Origin: CAYJBH01 sp964371365
GTDB taxonomy: Bacteria; Bacillota; Clostridia; Oscillospirales; Ruminococcaceae
Direction: 5' to 3'
Assembly (NCBI GenBank): GCA_964371365.1
Contig: CAYJMO010000095.1
Location: forward strand, 1-6,819
Length of the DNA stretch: 6,819 nucleotides
Position numbers and translations under genes: made by a program. How positions within the stretch are numbered: the first letter of the stretch is position 1; every line of letters starts with the position of its first letter. Under the pieces are notes generated by a model. The model was not told the origin of the DNA and did no database searches. It saw only the letters and a list, made by a program, of their open reading frames with translations. Shown here in pieces: positions 1-6,340 of the stretch.

Positions 1-54
1 CGCACGACCCTCAGAGTCGGAGTCTGATACTCTATCCAGCTGAGCTACAGGCAC
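1..54 (-). tRNA. tRNA-Arg (anticodon CCG), 5' part, cut by the window edge
   Basis: Read on the minus strand from 54, the sequence folds as the 5' two thirds of a tRNA. It has a 7-nt acceptor strand GTGCCTG, then TA, a D-arm with stem GCTC/GAGT and loop AGCTGGATA, a perfect 5-bp anticodon stem TCAGA/TCTGA, and the 7-nt loop CTCCGAC. It continues with a 5-nt variable region GGGTC and the first T-stem strand GTGCG. The anticodon CCG, at 20-18, reads the arginine codon CGG. The T-loop, the 3' acceptor strand and any CCA lie outside the window, so acceptor pairing cannot be verified. A consensus promoter and a stem-loop lie directly upstream. Confidence 0.93.
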
Positions 55-68
55 TTATTTTACAAAAC

Positions 69-103
69 CTTGACGGCTTTCATGCTTGGTGAAAACCGTC
101 AAG
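69..103 (-). terminator. 14-bp stem-loop between the PASTA gene and tRNA-Arg (weak terminator or leader hairpin)
   Basis: Positions 69-82 pair with 90-103: 14 positions, 13 Watson-Crick pairs and one C/A mismatch (77/95), around a 7-nt loop. On the minus strand the stem is followed by GGTTTTGTAAAAT, an interrupted T-tract, so it resembles an intrinsic terminator only weakly. It lies downstream of the PASTA stop codon but also between the consensus promoter at 122-150 and the tRNA. A strong terminator here would therefore silence the tRNA from that promoter. It may instead be a 5' leader structure of the tRNA precursor or an attenuator. Confidence 0.5.
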
Positions 104-121
104 AGTTTGTTGCTGTGTATA

Positions 122-150
122 ATTATACAGCTTTATGAATTTATTGTCAA
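122..150 (-). promoter_or_regulatory. Consensus sigma-70/SigA promoter upstream of tRNA-Arg
   Basis: On the minus strand there is a perfect -35 TTGACA (150-145), a 17-nt spacer and a perfect -10 TATAAT (127-122). The -35 begins 15 bp after the stop codon of the PASTA gene, so it points at the tRNA gene and not at a protein gene. The expected transcription start is near 115, giving a leader of about 60 nt that contains the 69-103 stem-loop before the tRNA 5' end at 54. Confidence 0.85.
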
Positions 151-165
151 TGCCGGTGTTAATAT

Positions 166-1998
166 TTATGGCGTGGGCGTTGTTGGTGTTTTCATAGTGA
201 CCGTTATGGTGACGGTTGTGCCGGGTGGAAGTGTTGTACCGGCTGTGTGTGACTGGGCTGTTACCGTGCCTGCGTCTTTTGTGTCATCGGTTACCGTTGT
301 GAACACGATGATTAGTTGACTTGCATATACCGAGCTCTCAATCTTCGCCTGTGTTCCCCAAAGCGTTGTGTCGGTAAAATCAGGTAAGGTTATATTACCC
401 ATCGGATTGTATTTTAGCGTAATGTTCGCGCCCTGTTTTATCTCGGTGCCGGCGCCTGCGCTTTGGCTCCAGATCATTCCGGGGGCGACCGACGAGTTGC
501 TCTCCTCCACAAACACAGCAACTATTCCGAGGGCATCGCACATGGTTATCGCCATCTCACGCGTTGTCGGTGTCGAGACAAAGTTCGGCACATAGATGAC
601 AGGTCCGCTCGACACCACTATGCTAAACCCACCGGTGTAGCTGATAGTATAGTCTATCTTATCCTGTGAAAGCACCGTGCCGGGGGGTTCTTCCGACGCT
701 GTGAATGTCGTATTCAGCGTTATCGCCGCGCCAAGGTCGTTTTTGGGTGTTATCCACTCCCTTATATCCGGCTCGGTTTTGCCTACAAAGGACGGTAGCA
801 CAAAGCTGTTGCCGAGGGAATAGACCAGCTCTACTATGCTCTCACCGTCGTACAGCGTGCCGCCCGGGATGGATTGGGACATGAGATCCCCCTCGTCCGA
901 TGCGCCGTATCGCTCCACCACTATCGTCTTGATGCCGAGCCTTGTCGCCTCTGCCGCCGCTCTTTCCTCGTCATACTGGAAGAAGTTCGGCACAATTATC
1001 TCTTTGCCCTTTGAAATTTCAAGCTCTATCGTGTCGCCGGTGTGTACCGTCTCGTCCGCCTTGACGCTCTGGCTGATTATTTGACCCTCTGCGATGGTGT
1101 CGTGAAACACCTCCTTTTTGATCAGCACTATGTCGTTGTCAAGACCAAATTTGTCCGCCTCCTCTGTTGACATGGTAAGGAAGTTCGGCACCTCGACCGC
1201 CTCACCCTCTCCCTTGCCTTTGGAGAAAACTACATAAAACGGCGTGTCACGGTTGATGGTATCGCCGAGCACCGTGTTGTCGTTGACACTAAACTCTATG
1301 ACCTTGCCGACCTCAACCGTCTCACTCTCCTCGGTGACTATGCGCACTGCGGTCATTAGGTTTTGCTCTGCCCATTCCTCCACCTCGTCTATGGTCATGT
1401 TCATGATGTCGGGGATTAGTACCTCCACATCGGGGTCGGGACCGAGCGAGACCACCAGCTCGATAAAGTCGCCACCTGCGACCTCCTGCCCCTCCGGTGG
1501 TGTCTGTGATATAATCTCACCTGCCGGAATGTTGTCTATATACTCCTCGGTTACGCGCAAAAGAACCTCGTTCTCCCTGCCCCACAGCTCCGCGTCACTC
1601 TGCGTCCAGCCGACCATGCTTGGCACGGCTATGCCGCGGCTTAACAGCACTATTATGATTATAATAGTCGCCACCGCCACGACACCGACGATGATGTATT
1701 TTAGCGGAAATTTCTTATCATTCCCCTTAGTAAACCGTGAGGGCGGCCCTGAGGAGGATGGCTTTTTAAAGGTGCTTGACTGCTCAAAGCTCATGCTGTT
1801 TTGCGGTGCGACCACCGGAAGAACCTGCGGTTGTTGCCCTTGCAGTTTTGGCGCAGGCGGTGGGGTGGGCGCACTGCCACCTTGTGTTGGCGGTGGTGTG
1901 CTCGCCTTTGGAGCGACCGGCGGTGTTTGCATCGGGCTCTCGCCGCCGAATTCCTCTTCCGCCTTTTTCTTATAGCTATTTAAAAAATCGTTTGACAT
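166..1998 (-). CDS. Membrane-anchored protein with seven PASTA-like repeats, no kinase domain
   Basis: This 610-residue bitopic membrane protein has a charged, Pro/Gln-rich N-terminal region (1-97, presumably cytoplasmic), one strong transmembrane helix (about 100-120, rich in Ile and Val) and an extracytoplasmic tail of seven PASTA-like units. The units lie at about 123-187, 191-262, 267-332, 333-396, 397-466, 467-533 and 535-603. Most units open with a VPxF/VPSM-type motif (VPNF in units 3, 4 and 6) and carry a central (S/A)Q motif, followed by a Gly-rich turn and a beta-strand such as IELVVSLG. Unit 2 lacks the SQ motif. PASTA domains in PknB/Stk kinases and PBPs bind peptidoglycan fragments or muropeptides; here the kinase is absent, so the protein more likely acts as a wall-binding scaffold or sensor. 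The start lies 12 nt after the permease stop, with AAGGG 5-7 nt upstream, which indicates co-translation with the ABC genes. Ligand and partners are inferred. Confidence 0.9.
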   Translation of the reverse strand: MSNDFLNSYKKKAEEEFGGESPMQTPPVAPKASTPPPTQGGSAPTPPPAPKLQGQQPQVLPVVAPQNSMSFEQSSTFKKPSSSGPPSRFTKGNDKKFPLKYIIVGVVAVATIIIIIVLLSRGIAVPSMVGWTQSDAELWGRENEVLLRVTEEYIDNIPAGEIISQTPPEGQEVAGGDFIELVVSLGPDPDVEVLIPDIMNMTIDEVEEWAEQNLMTAVRIVTEESETVEVGKVIEFSVNDNTVLGDTINRDTPFYVVFSKGKGEGEAVEVPNFLTMSTEEADKFGLDNDIVLIKKEVFHDTIAEGQIISQSVKADETVHTGDTIELEISKGKEIIVPNFFQYDEERAAAEATRLGIKTIVVERYGASDEGDLMSQSIPGGTLYDGESIVELVYSLGNSFVLPSFVGKTEPDIREWITPKNDLGAAITLNTTFTASEEPPGTVLSQDKIDYTISYTGGFSIVVSSGPVIYVPNFVSTPTTREMAITMCDALGIVAVFVEESNSSVAPGMIWSQSAGAGTEIKQGANITLKYNPMGNITLPDFTDTTLWGTQAKIESSVYASQLIIVFTTVTDDTKDAGTVTAQSHTAGTTLPPGTTVTITVTMKTPTTPTP

Positions 1999-2002
1999 AA
2001 TA

Positions 2003-2008
2003 CCCTTA
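2003..2008 (-). promoter_or_regulatory. Ribosome binding site of the PASTA gene within a 12-nt intercistronic gap
   Basis: The minus strand reads AAGGGT with only four nucleotides before the ATG at 1998. It sits entirely in the 12 nt between the permease stop codon and this start. The spacing is short, and the layout suggests that translation is coupled to the upstream permease. Confidence 0.6.
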
Positions 2009-2010
2009 TT

Positions 2011-3750
2011 TTAGTTCGTTATATCCTTTTTGTGGAAGAAAAATCCGCAAATCGCCACGAATATCGCGGAGTAGACAAGTAGCATGGAGACACCGAGACC
2101 CAGGCTGAGCGACATGCCCTTGTCTATCAGCTGTTGGACGATACTCCACCGCTCCCCGTCGAAGAAGTTTTGAATTGTGCCGATATAGGGCAGTGGGGTG
2201 AAGGACAGGATATCCACCGGGGGGTATTGCTGTAGGAACGCTAAAAGTATCGACGAGCCTATCAACAGTATGATGGGTATGACGATGGACACTGCGATAT
2301 TCTTGACCATGACCGACAGCGCGAAGCTGAGCGAATAGGCGAATATCATGGTGGTGAAAACCGCGAGATAGTGACCGGTGAAGCTGATAAAGAAGTTCAC
2401 CTCACCGCTTGCGGTATAGTTCGGGTAGAGATAGTCCGCAAATCCGCCGGTGAAGCCGCCGATGATAAAGGTTGCAAAAAACACTAAGAAGTATACGGCG
2501 AGCACCAATATCAGCCCTGCGATAAAGCGCGAGAGCATGACCTTTGTTCTCGTCCTCGGGCGAATCATCAAAAGGCGGATGGTGCCGACCTGAAATTCGC
2601 TCGCCATGACCCAACCGCCGATAAGCACGCCGAATATGGCGACAAAGATTGCGGTGTTAAAGCGAGAATATAGAGCGGCGCGCGCACCGTCCGGCACAAA
2701 CTCCATGTCCGGTTTGCCGCTGTCTATCGAGTTTTGCGCGACTAAAATCTCAAACTCCATGTCGCGGATATCATTTTCCACCGACTCAAGATATGCCTCA
2801 TATGTGGAATACTGCTCCACCTGCCACATGTCGGCGTAAAAATCCTCCTCGGTCATTATTTCATTTTGTCGGTACAGAATACTGCTACGATTGTTTGAAA
2901 TACTGCTCAGCGCCACGTCCTGCCAACTTCCGTCGTTGATGGCGATGTTATTTTCAAGGCGGAAATCCAGCTCCGATATCTGATTTTCCTCTATATCCTG
3001 AATTCGTATTTCAAGATAGGATATTTCCTGTGCGACATACTCCTCCTGCGAGGGATTTTCGATGACATCTTGCTCTAACGTCTCAATGCGCTCGTATGCG
3101 TCCTGCACCTCTATTTCAAGGTTGCGTTTTTGCAGGTCGACATAGCTTGCAAAATCGTTATCCACCATCAATTTATCAAAGTCGGCGAGGTTTTGCTCCA
3201 ACATGGCGACACGCTCGTCAATCTCGGACTGCTCCATCTCGGAAGAGGTGGTTATGCTTTCAATATCATAGCCGACATAGGACATAGCGTCGCTGAGTCG
3301 CAACAACTCCGCCTCATCGCCTCCGATGTTCTCATAGACAAAGATATCCTTTATCGCGTCCGCCATTTGATAGGACATCCAGGCGCGGTAGTCGTCATCC
3401 CCGGTCACAAGTGGTGCGTAGGTGGAATAAAACTCGATAAGGCGGTTGTTGACCTCCTCCGCCAGCTTTAACGTCTCGGTGTCGTTAAAAGCGTTTTGCA
3501 TGTATTCCTGTTGGTCGAGCAGCCACGACAGCTCCCAAGTCATCTGGTTCTCGTTCTCGTAGTCCACGCCCTCGATGGTCACGACCTCCATGCCGCCGGG
3601 GTAGTAGCTGCCGTACATCTGGTCGGTGATAAACTCAAAAAGCGGCACACCGCCGACGATAAAAAGGATAATAATTATGCCGGATATCAGTATAAACTTG
3701 GAGCGGAGCATCTTTTTTGTCTCCGCTAAAATCTGTTTTGCAAAGTTCAT
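2011..3750 (-). CDS. ABC-2 type transporter permease with a large coiled-coil ectodomain
   Basis: This 579-residue permease is the presumed partner of the ATPase encoded upstream. Hydrophobic segments at about 19-40, 365-383, 407-432, 452-480, 485-507 and 548-572 give six transmembrane helices. Lys/Arg-rich flanks put both termini inside. After TM2 comes a cytoplasmic segment with the ABC-2 pattern SEFQVGTIRLL followed by RPRTRTKVMLSR, typical of the coupling region that contacts the ATPase. Residues 41-360, between TM1 and TM2, form a very acidic domain with heptad-like helices (about 172-265 and 315-343); the topology places it outside the membrane. That ectodomain is much larger than in simple BcrB-type permeases and resembles exporters with long TM1-TM2 inserts. 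The likely role is ATP-driven export or transmission of force across the envelope; the substrate is unknown. The ribosome binding site GAAAGGA lies rather far (about 14 nt) from the ATG. Confidence 0.88.
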   Translation of the reverse strand: MNFAKQILAETKKMLRSKFILISGIIIILFIVGGVPLFEFITDQMYGSYYPGGMEVVTIEGVDYENENQMTWELSWLLDQQEYMQNAFNDTETLKLAEEVNNRLIEFYSTYAPLVTGDDDYRAWMSYQMADAIKDIFVYENIGGDEAELLRLSDAMSYVGYDIESITTSSEMEQSEIDERVAMLEQNLADFDKLMVDNDFASYVDLQKRNLEIEVQDAYERIETLEQDVIENPSQEEYVAQEISYLEIRIQDIEENQISELDFRLENNIAINDGSWQDVALSSISNNRSSILYRQNEIMTEEDFYADMWQVEQYSTYEAYLESVENDIRDMEFEILVAQNSIDSGKPDMEFVPDGARAALYSRFNTAIFVAIFGVLIGGWVMASEFQVGTIRLLMIRPRTRTKVMLSRFIAGLILVLAVYFLVFFATFIIGGFTGGFADYLYPNYTASGEVNFFISFTGHYLAVFTTMIFAYSLSFALSVMVKNIAVSIVIPIILLIGSSILLAFLQQYPPVDILSFTPLPYIGTIQNFFDGERWSIVQQLIDKGMSLSLGLGVSMLLVYSAIFVAICGFFFHKKDITN

Positions 3751-3890
3751 GATTAAAAACTTTTCCTTTCTTGACGTTTTTTCGGTTTCGCCACCATGTG
3801 GTGAAATTCAAACGATTTTCGTTTGAAAGAAACAAAGACTCAATCAACTAAAGTTGGTTTAAAAATTTATTTTTAAACGTACTCCTATTC
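3751..3890. repeat. AT-rich intercistronic gap with four consecutive inverted repeats
   Basis: The 140-bp gap between the ATPase and permease genes holds four hairpin-forming palindromes. First, 3786-3794/3798-3806 is a 9-bp stem with one G/T wobble and a 3-nt loop. Second, 3807-3815/3819-3827 is a perfect 9-bp stem with a TTT loop. Third, 3845-3849/3852-3856 is a 5-bp stem. Fourth, 3857-3866/3869-3878 is a perfect 10-bp AT-rich stem. The first and second abut, as do the third and fourth. None is followed by a clean T-run in the operon direction, so they are not clear terminators. They may stabilise or process the mRNA and so change the ATPase to permease ratio. No convincing promoter or small gene was seen in the gap. 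Confidence 0.7.
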
Positions 3891-4766
3891 TTAAGAAATT
3901 TGTGTCTTCGACCCGGTGGTCATGGAGATAAAGTCGTGCTCCAGCGAGCGCTGTTCACGATTTACGGCATAGATGTTAATGCCTTTGTTGACGAGATTTG
4001 CGATAATCTTCGGTATCTCGCTGTTTTTCATGACCATGTTGACACCCTCCGGCAACATGGTACAGTTGGTGCCAAGTTCGCGGAACATCTCCAGCACCGC
4101 TTGATTATTGTCGGTGATAAAGGTGTACTGGAACACCTCGGTCTCGTCCTCCATGCCCATCGACTTCTCGCCGATGATGACACCGTTGTCGATGATATAG
4201 ATGCGGTCACACATCAACTCCATTTCGGACAAAAGGTGGCTGGAGATGAAAACGCCGGTGCCGGCATTCTGTGCGAGGGCTTTGAGCAGCTCGCGCAGTT
4301 CCTTAATGCCGATGGGGTCAAGCCCGTTGGTCGGCTCGTCCAAAATCAACAGCGGCGGCATGTGGAGCAGCGCCTGTGCAAGCCCGATACGCTGGCGCAT
4401 ACCGAGGGAGTAGGTCTTTATCTTGGTGTCGATTCTGTCCTTCATCTTGACGAGGTCGATGACGGAGTCTATCTTTTCCACCGCCTCTTTGCCGTAAAAC
4501 TGGGCGAAATACTCAAGATTTTGCCGTCCTGTCAGATATTTATACAGATCGGGGTTTTCGACTATGCCGCCGACGTTTTGCATCGCGCCCTCAAAATCGG
4601 TCTTGACGTTTTTACCGCAAACGCTGATGTTGCCGCCGGTTATGGAGAAAAGCCCCATTATCATCTTGATGGTGGTCGTTTTACCCGCGCCGTTGGGACC
4701 GAGAAAGCCGACAATTTCACCGCTCTTTATTACCTTGGTGACATTTTCCAGTCTTAGCAATTCCAT
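3891..4766 (-). CDS. ABC transporter ATP-binding protein (BcrA-like) lacking the A-loop region
   Basis: This 291-residue nucleotide-binding subunit would energise the permease encoded next. Visible motifs are Walker A GPNGAGKT (23-30), a Q-loop region with Glu in place of Gln (VGGIVENPDLY, E70) as is common in BcrA-type exporters, signature SLGMRQ (120-125), Walker B LLILDE (139-144), D-loop GLDP (148-151) and H-loop His177. A C-terminal extension (about 205-291) follows the catalytic core. The N-terminus is odd. The first strand (LRLENVTKV) runs almost straight into SGEIVGF, so some 13-16 residues usually found between them are missing, including the A-loop strand that contacts adenine. A stop codon (TAG) lies in frame immediately before the ATG, so an upstream start cannot supply them. 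The start is well supported by AGGAAAGGG upstream. Export role is inferred from family and neighbours; activity is uncertain because of the gap. Confidence 0.92.
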   Translation of the reverse strand: MELLRLENVTKVIKSGEIVGFLGPNGAGKTTTIKMIMGLFSITGGNISVCGKNVKTDFEGAMQNVGGIVENPDLYKYLTGRQNLEYFAQFYGKEAVEKIDSVIDLVKMKDRIDTKIKTYSLGMRQRIGLAQALLHMPPLLILDEPTNGLDPIGIKELRELLKALAQNAGTGVFISSHLLSEMELMCDRIYIIDNGVIIGEKSMGMEDETEVFQYTFITDNNQAVLEMFRELGTNCTMLPEGVNMVMKNSEIPKIIANLVNKGINIYAVNREQRSLEHDFISMTTGSKTQIS

Positions 4767-4773
4767 CTACTAA

Positions 4774-4783
4774 CTACCCTTTC
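4774..4783 (-). promoter_or_regulatory. Ribosome binding site of the ABC ATPase gene
   Basis: The minus strand reads AGGAAAGGG followed by about ten nucleotides and the ATG at 4766, with an in-frame TAG directly before that ATG. Together these fix the start codon, which matters because the protein is short at its N-terminal end. Confidence 0.7.
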
Positions 4784-4813
4784 CTAATTAATTTATTTTT
4801 TATCATGTTGTAT

Positions 4814-4852
4814 ATTCTACCCCATTATATAGTGGTTTGTCAATCTTTGTAA
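4814..4852 (-). promoter_or_regulatory. Overlapping promoters for the ABC/PASTA operon
   Basis: Two minus-strand promoters overlap here. One is TTACAA (4852-4847), 17 nt, TATAAT (4829-4824). The other is TTGACA (4843-4838), 18 nt, TAGAAT (4819-4814). Starts would fall near 4817 and 4807, giving leaders of about 40-50 nt before the ATPase ATG at 4766. The -35 elements lie within 30 bp of the end of the upstream regulator gene, and no terminator is visible between them, so some read-through from that gene is possible. Confidence 0.75.
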
Positions 4853-4866
4853 GAATATCGTAATAT

Positions 4867-6249
4867 TTATTTAATCATCACTTCATAAAGCCTTTCCAGC
4901 GCCTCGGTAATACATGACTCGTCCATGTTGGAGTAGCCGAGGATAATTCGGTCGTCCCCTACCCTATCCTCCCCCATATAAAAATCGTCGAGCGCGTGTA
5001 TCAATATCCCCTCCTCTGCCGCTCTTGACTTGATTTCATCGGTCGAGAGACCCAGCAAAAACCGCGCAAGGATATGCAGTCCGCTGTCGGAGGGGTACAC
5101 CTCTATCTTTTCCCCAAAAAGTCGTTTTAACTCACATATCAGGTGCTCCTGTCTTTTTTTATAGGCGGTGCGCAGGCGGTTGATGTGACGTGAGAAATGC
5201 CCTTTACTGATAAAACGATAGAGTGCCTGTTGTTCAAACCTTGAAACGGTGCAGGCGTAGCCGCCATAACGCTCCTGCCAACGCTCAAAAAGGTCGGGCG
5301 GTAAAAGAATGTACGCTATGCGCAGTGACGGTGCAACACTCTTGGAAAAGGTCCCGAGGTGTATGACCCTGCCGGCGGTGTCCTGTGAGCGCAGTGATGG
5401 TATCGGTCGGGTGGAAAAGCGAAATTCGCTGTTATAATCGTCCTCTATAATATATCGGCTCTCTTTTTGTAGCGCCCAGTTCATTATATCGTGACGTCGG
5501 GTTGCCGGCATGATCACCCCTGTCGGGAACTGACAGGAGGGCGTGACATAGGCAAGGTCGATAGTTGATAGCTTGAGTTCGCTGATGCTCAACCCCTCAC
5601 TGTCCACCGAAAGCGGTTTTATATTCACCCCAAAATCGGAGAACACCTTTGAGACCCTTGCATAGCCGGGGTTCTCCACCGCAAGCGTTTCGCCCTCGAA
5701 CAATCGCGCCAACATGCACAGTAGATACTCCATGCCGGCACCGATAATCAGCTCCTCCGCTTTGCAGGATATGCCGCGATATCCGCGCAGATATTCGCAC
5801 ACCGCAACACGCAGATTATGATCCCCTTGTCGTTCGCCGTGGTTGAGTAGCATGGAGTCGCTCGATACCTCACGCTCTATCCGGCACCACAGTTTGTAGG
5901 GGAAAAGCTCCTTGTCTATGCCGGAGGTGGCGAAGTTATAGCGGCGATTATCGTCGGTGTTTTTTATACTGACCCCTCGATGGTTTTGACTTGTTTTGGG
6001 TTGAGGGGTCAAGGTGCAGGCATAAAACCCACTACGCTCTTTGGAGATAATATACCCCTCCGCAAGTAGGATTTGATAGGCGGTGTCGACGCTGTTCACA
6101 CTGATGCCGAGCTGGTTTGCAAGCCGACGTTTGGAGGGCAGACGCTCGCCACCGGCTATCTCACCGTCGAGTATACCCTCACGAATGGCGGTATATATTT
6201 TATCGTATATAAAACCGTTATCGTCGAGGTTTATCATGAGGTTTTCCAT
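4867..6249 (-). CDS. MocR/PdxR-like transcriptional regulator (GntR HTH + PLP-dependent aminotransferase fold)
   Basis: This 460-residue regulator has a GntR-type winged helix at about 14-76 (pattern GGERLPSKRRLANQLGIS, then SVDTAYQILLAEGYI and a wing ending SGFYA). A short linker leads to a fold-type I aminotransferase domain (about 105-460). Key residues are visible: TPSCQFPTG at 236-244, the IEDDYNSEF block with D270/D271/Y272 expected to contact the cofactor ring, and Lys303 in the FSKSVAP motif, expected to form the Schiff base with PLP. Such proteins use PLP as effector and usually activate vitamin B6, GABA, taurine or D-Ala genes, often divergently transcribed. Here the divergent gene is an ECF S component. 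The reading frame stays open upstream to 6375, but the start at 6249 is preferred: it has AAAAGGAG 7 nt upstream and puts the HTH at its usual distance from the N-terminus. The exact regulon is inferred. Confidence 0.93.
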   Translation of the reverse strand: MENLMINLDDNGFIYDKIYTAIREGILDGEIAGGERLPSKRRLANQLGISVNSVDTAYQILLAEGYIISKERSGFYACTLTPQPKTSQNHRGVSIKNTDDNRRYNFATSGIDKELFPYKLWCRIEREVSSDSMLLNHGERQGDHNLRVAVCEYLRGYRGISCKAEELIIGAGMEYLLCMLARLFEGETLAVENPGYARVSKVFSDFGVNIKPLSVDSEGLSISELKLSTIDLAYVTPSCQFPTGVIMPATRRHDIMNWALQKESRYIIEDDYNSEFRFSTRPIPSLRSQDTAGRVIHLGTFSKSVAPSLRIAYILLPPDLFERWQERYGGYACTVSRFEQQALYRFISKGHFSRHINRLRTAYKKRQEHLICELKRLFGEKIEVYPSDSGLHILARFLLGLSTDEIKSRAAEEGILIHALDDFYMGEDRVGDDRIILGYSNMDESCITEALERLYEVMIK

Positions 6250-6256
6250 CTGTTTG

Positions 6257-6264
6257 CTCCTTTT
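6257..6264 (-). promoter_or_regulatory. Ribosome binding site that fixes the regulator start
   Basis: AAAAGGAG on the minus strand lies 7 nt before the ATG at 6249. The longer open frame reaching 6375 would begin upstream of the likely transcription start (near 6334) and has no comparable site, so the shorter 460-residue product is chosen. Confidence 0.85.
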
Positions 6265-6304
6265 TAATGACCTCCACCAACTGACCCCATAAAAAATATA
6301 TAAA

Positions 6305-6333
6305 TTGAGAGTTTCAATAGTATCAGTTTTGAG
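6305..6333. promoter_or_regulatory. Candidate MocR operator repeats in the divergent gap
   Basis: TTGAG occurs at 6305-6309 and 6329-6333, 24 bp apart. AGTTT occurs at 6310-6314 and 6325-6329, 15 bp apart. The first TTGAG also begins an interrupted palindrome, TTGA-N5-TCAA (6305-6317). MocR proteins commonly bind paired short repeats in divergent gaps. This block covers the weak -35 region of the S-component promoter, which would suit an activator. Assignment as operator is inference only. Confidence 0.4.
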
Positions 6334-6339
6334 TATAAT
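6312..6339 (+). promoter_or_regulatory. Probable promoter of the ECF S-component gene (weak -35)
   Basis: A perfect -10 TATAAT lies at 6334-6339 on the plus strand, with a start expected near 6346 and a leader of about 44 nt. The best -35 is poor (TTTCAA at 6312-6317, 16-nt spacer), the pattern expected of an activator-dependent promoter. The leader is too short for a riboswitch. Confidence 0.55.
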
Positions 6340-6340
6340 A

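Noticed and set aside
1244..1975. A 243-codon open frame on the plus strand, Ser/Thr-rich.
   Set aside because: It is antisense to the PASTA gene; its composition simply reflects the complement of that gene's codons.
3881..3886. AGGAGT on the minus strand just after the ATPase stop, like an orphan ribosome binding site.
   Set aside because: No start codon or open frame follows within a usable distance; there is no evidence for a lost gene.
3900..4757. A 285-codon open frame on the plus strand.
   Set aside because: It is exactly antisense to the ABC ATPase, whose motifs are complete on the minus strand; the translated product shows no recognisable domain and no ribosome binding site.
4854..4867. 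AATAT/ATATT inverted repeat at the end of the regulator gene as a terminator.
   Set aside because: Only five A/T pairs with no G/C and no following T-run; it would not be stable.
6264..6290. An 8-codon upstream frame (ATG at 6290, stop at 6264) in the regulator leader.
   Set aside because: It has no Shine-Dalgarno sequence before it, only an AT-rich run, so translation is unlikely.
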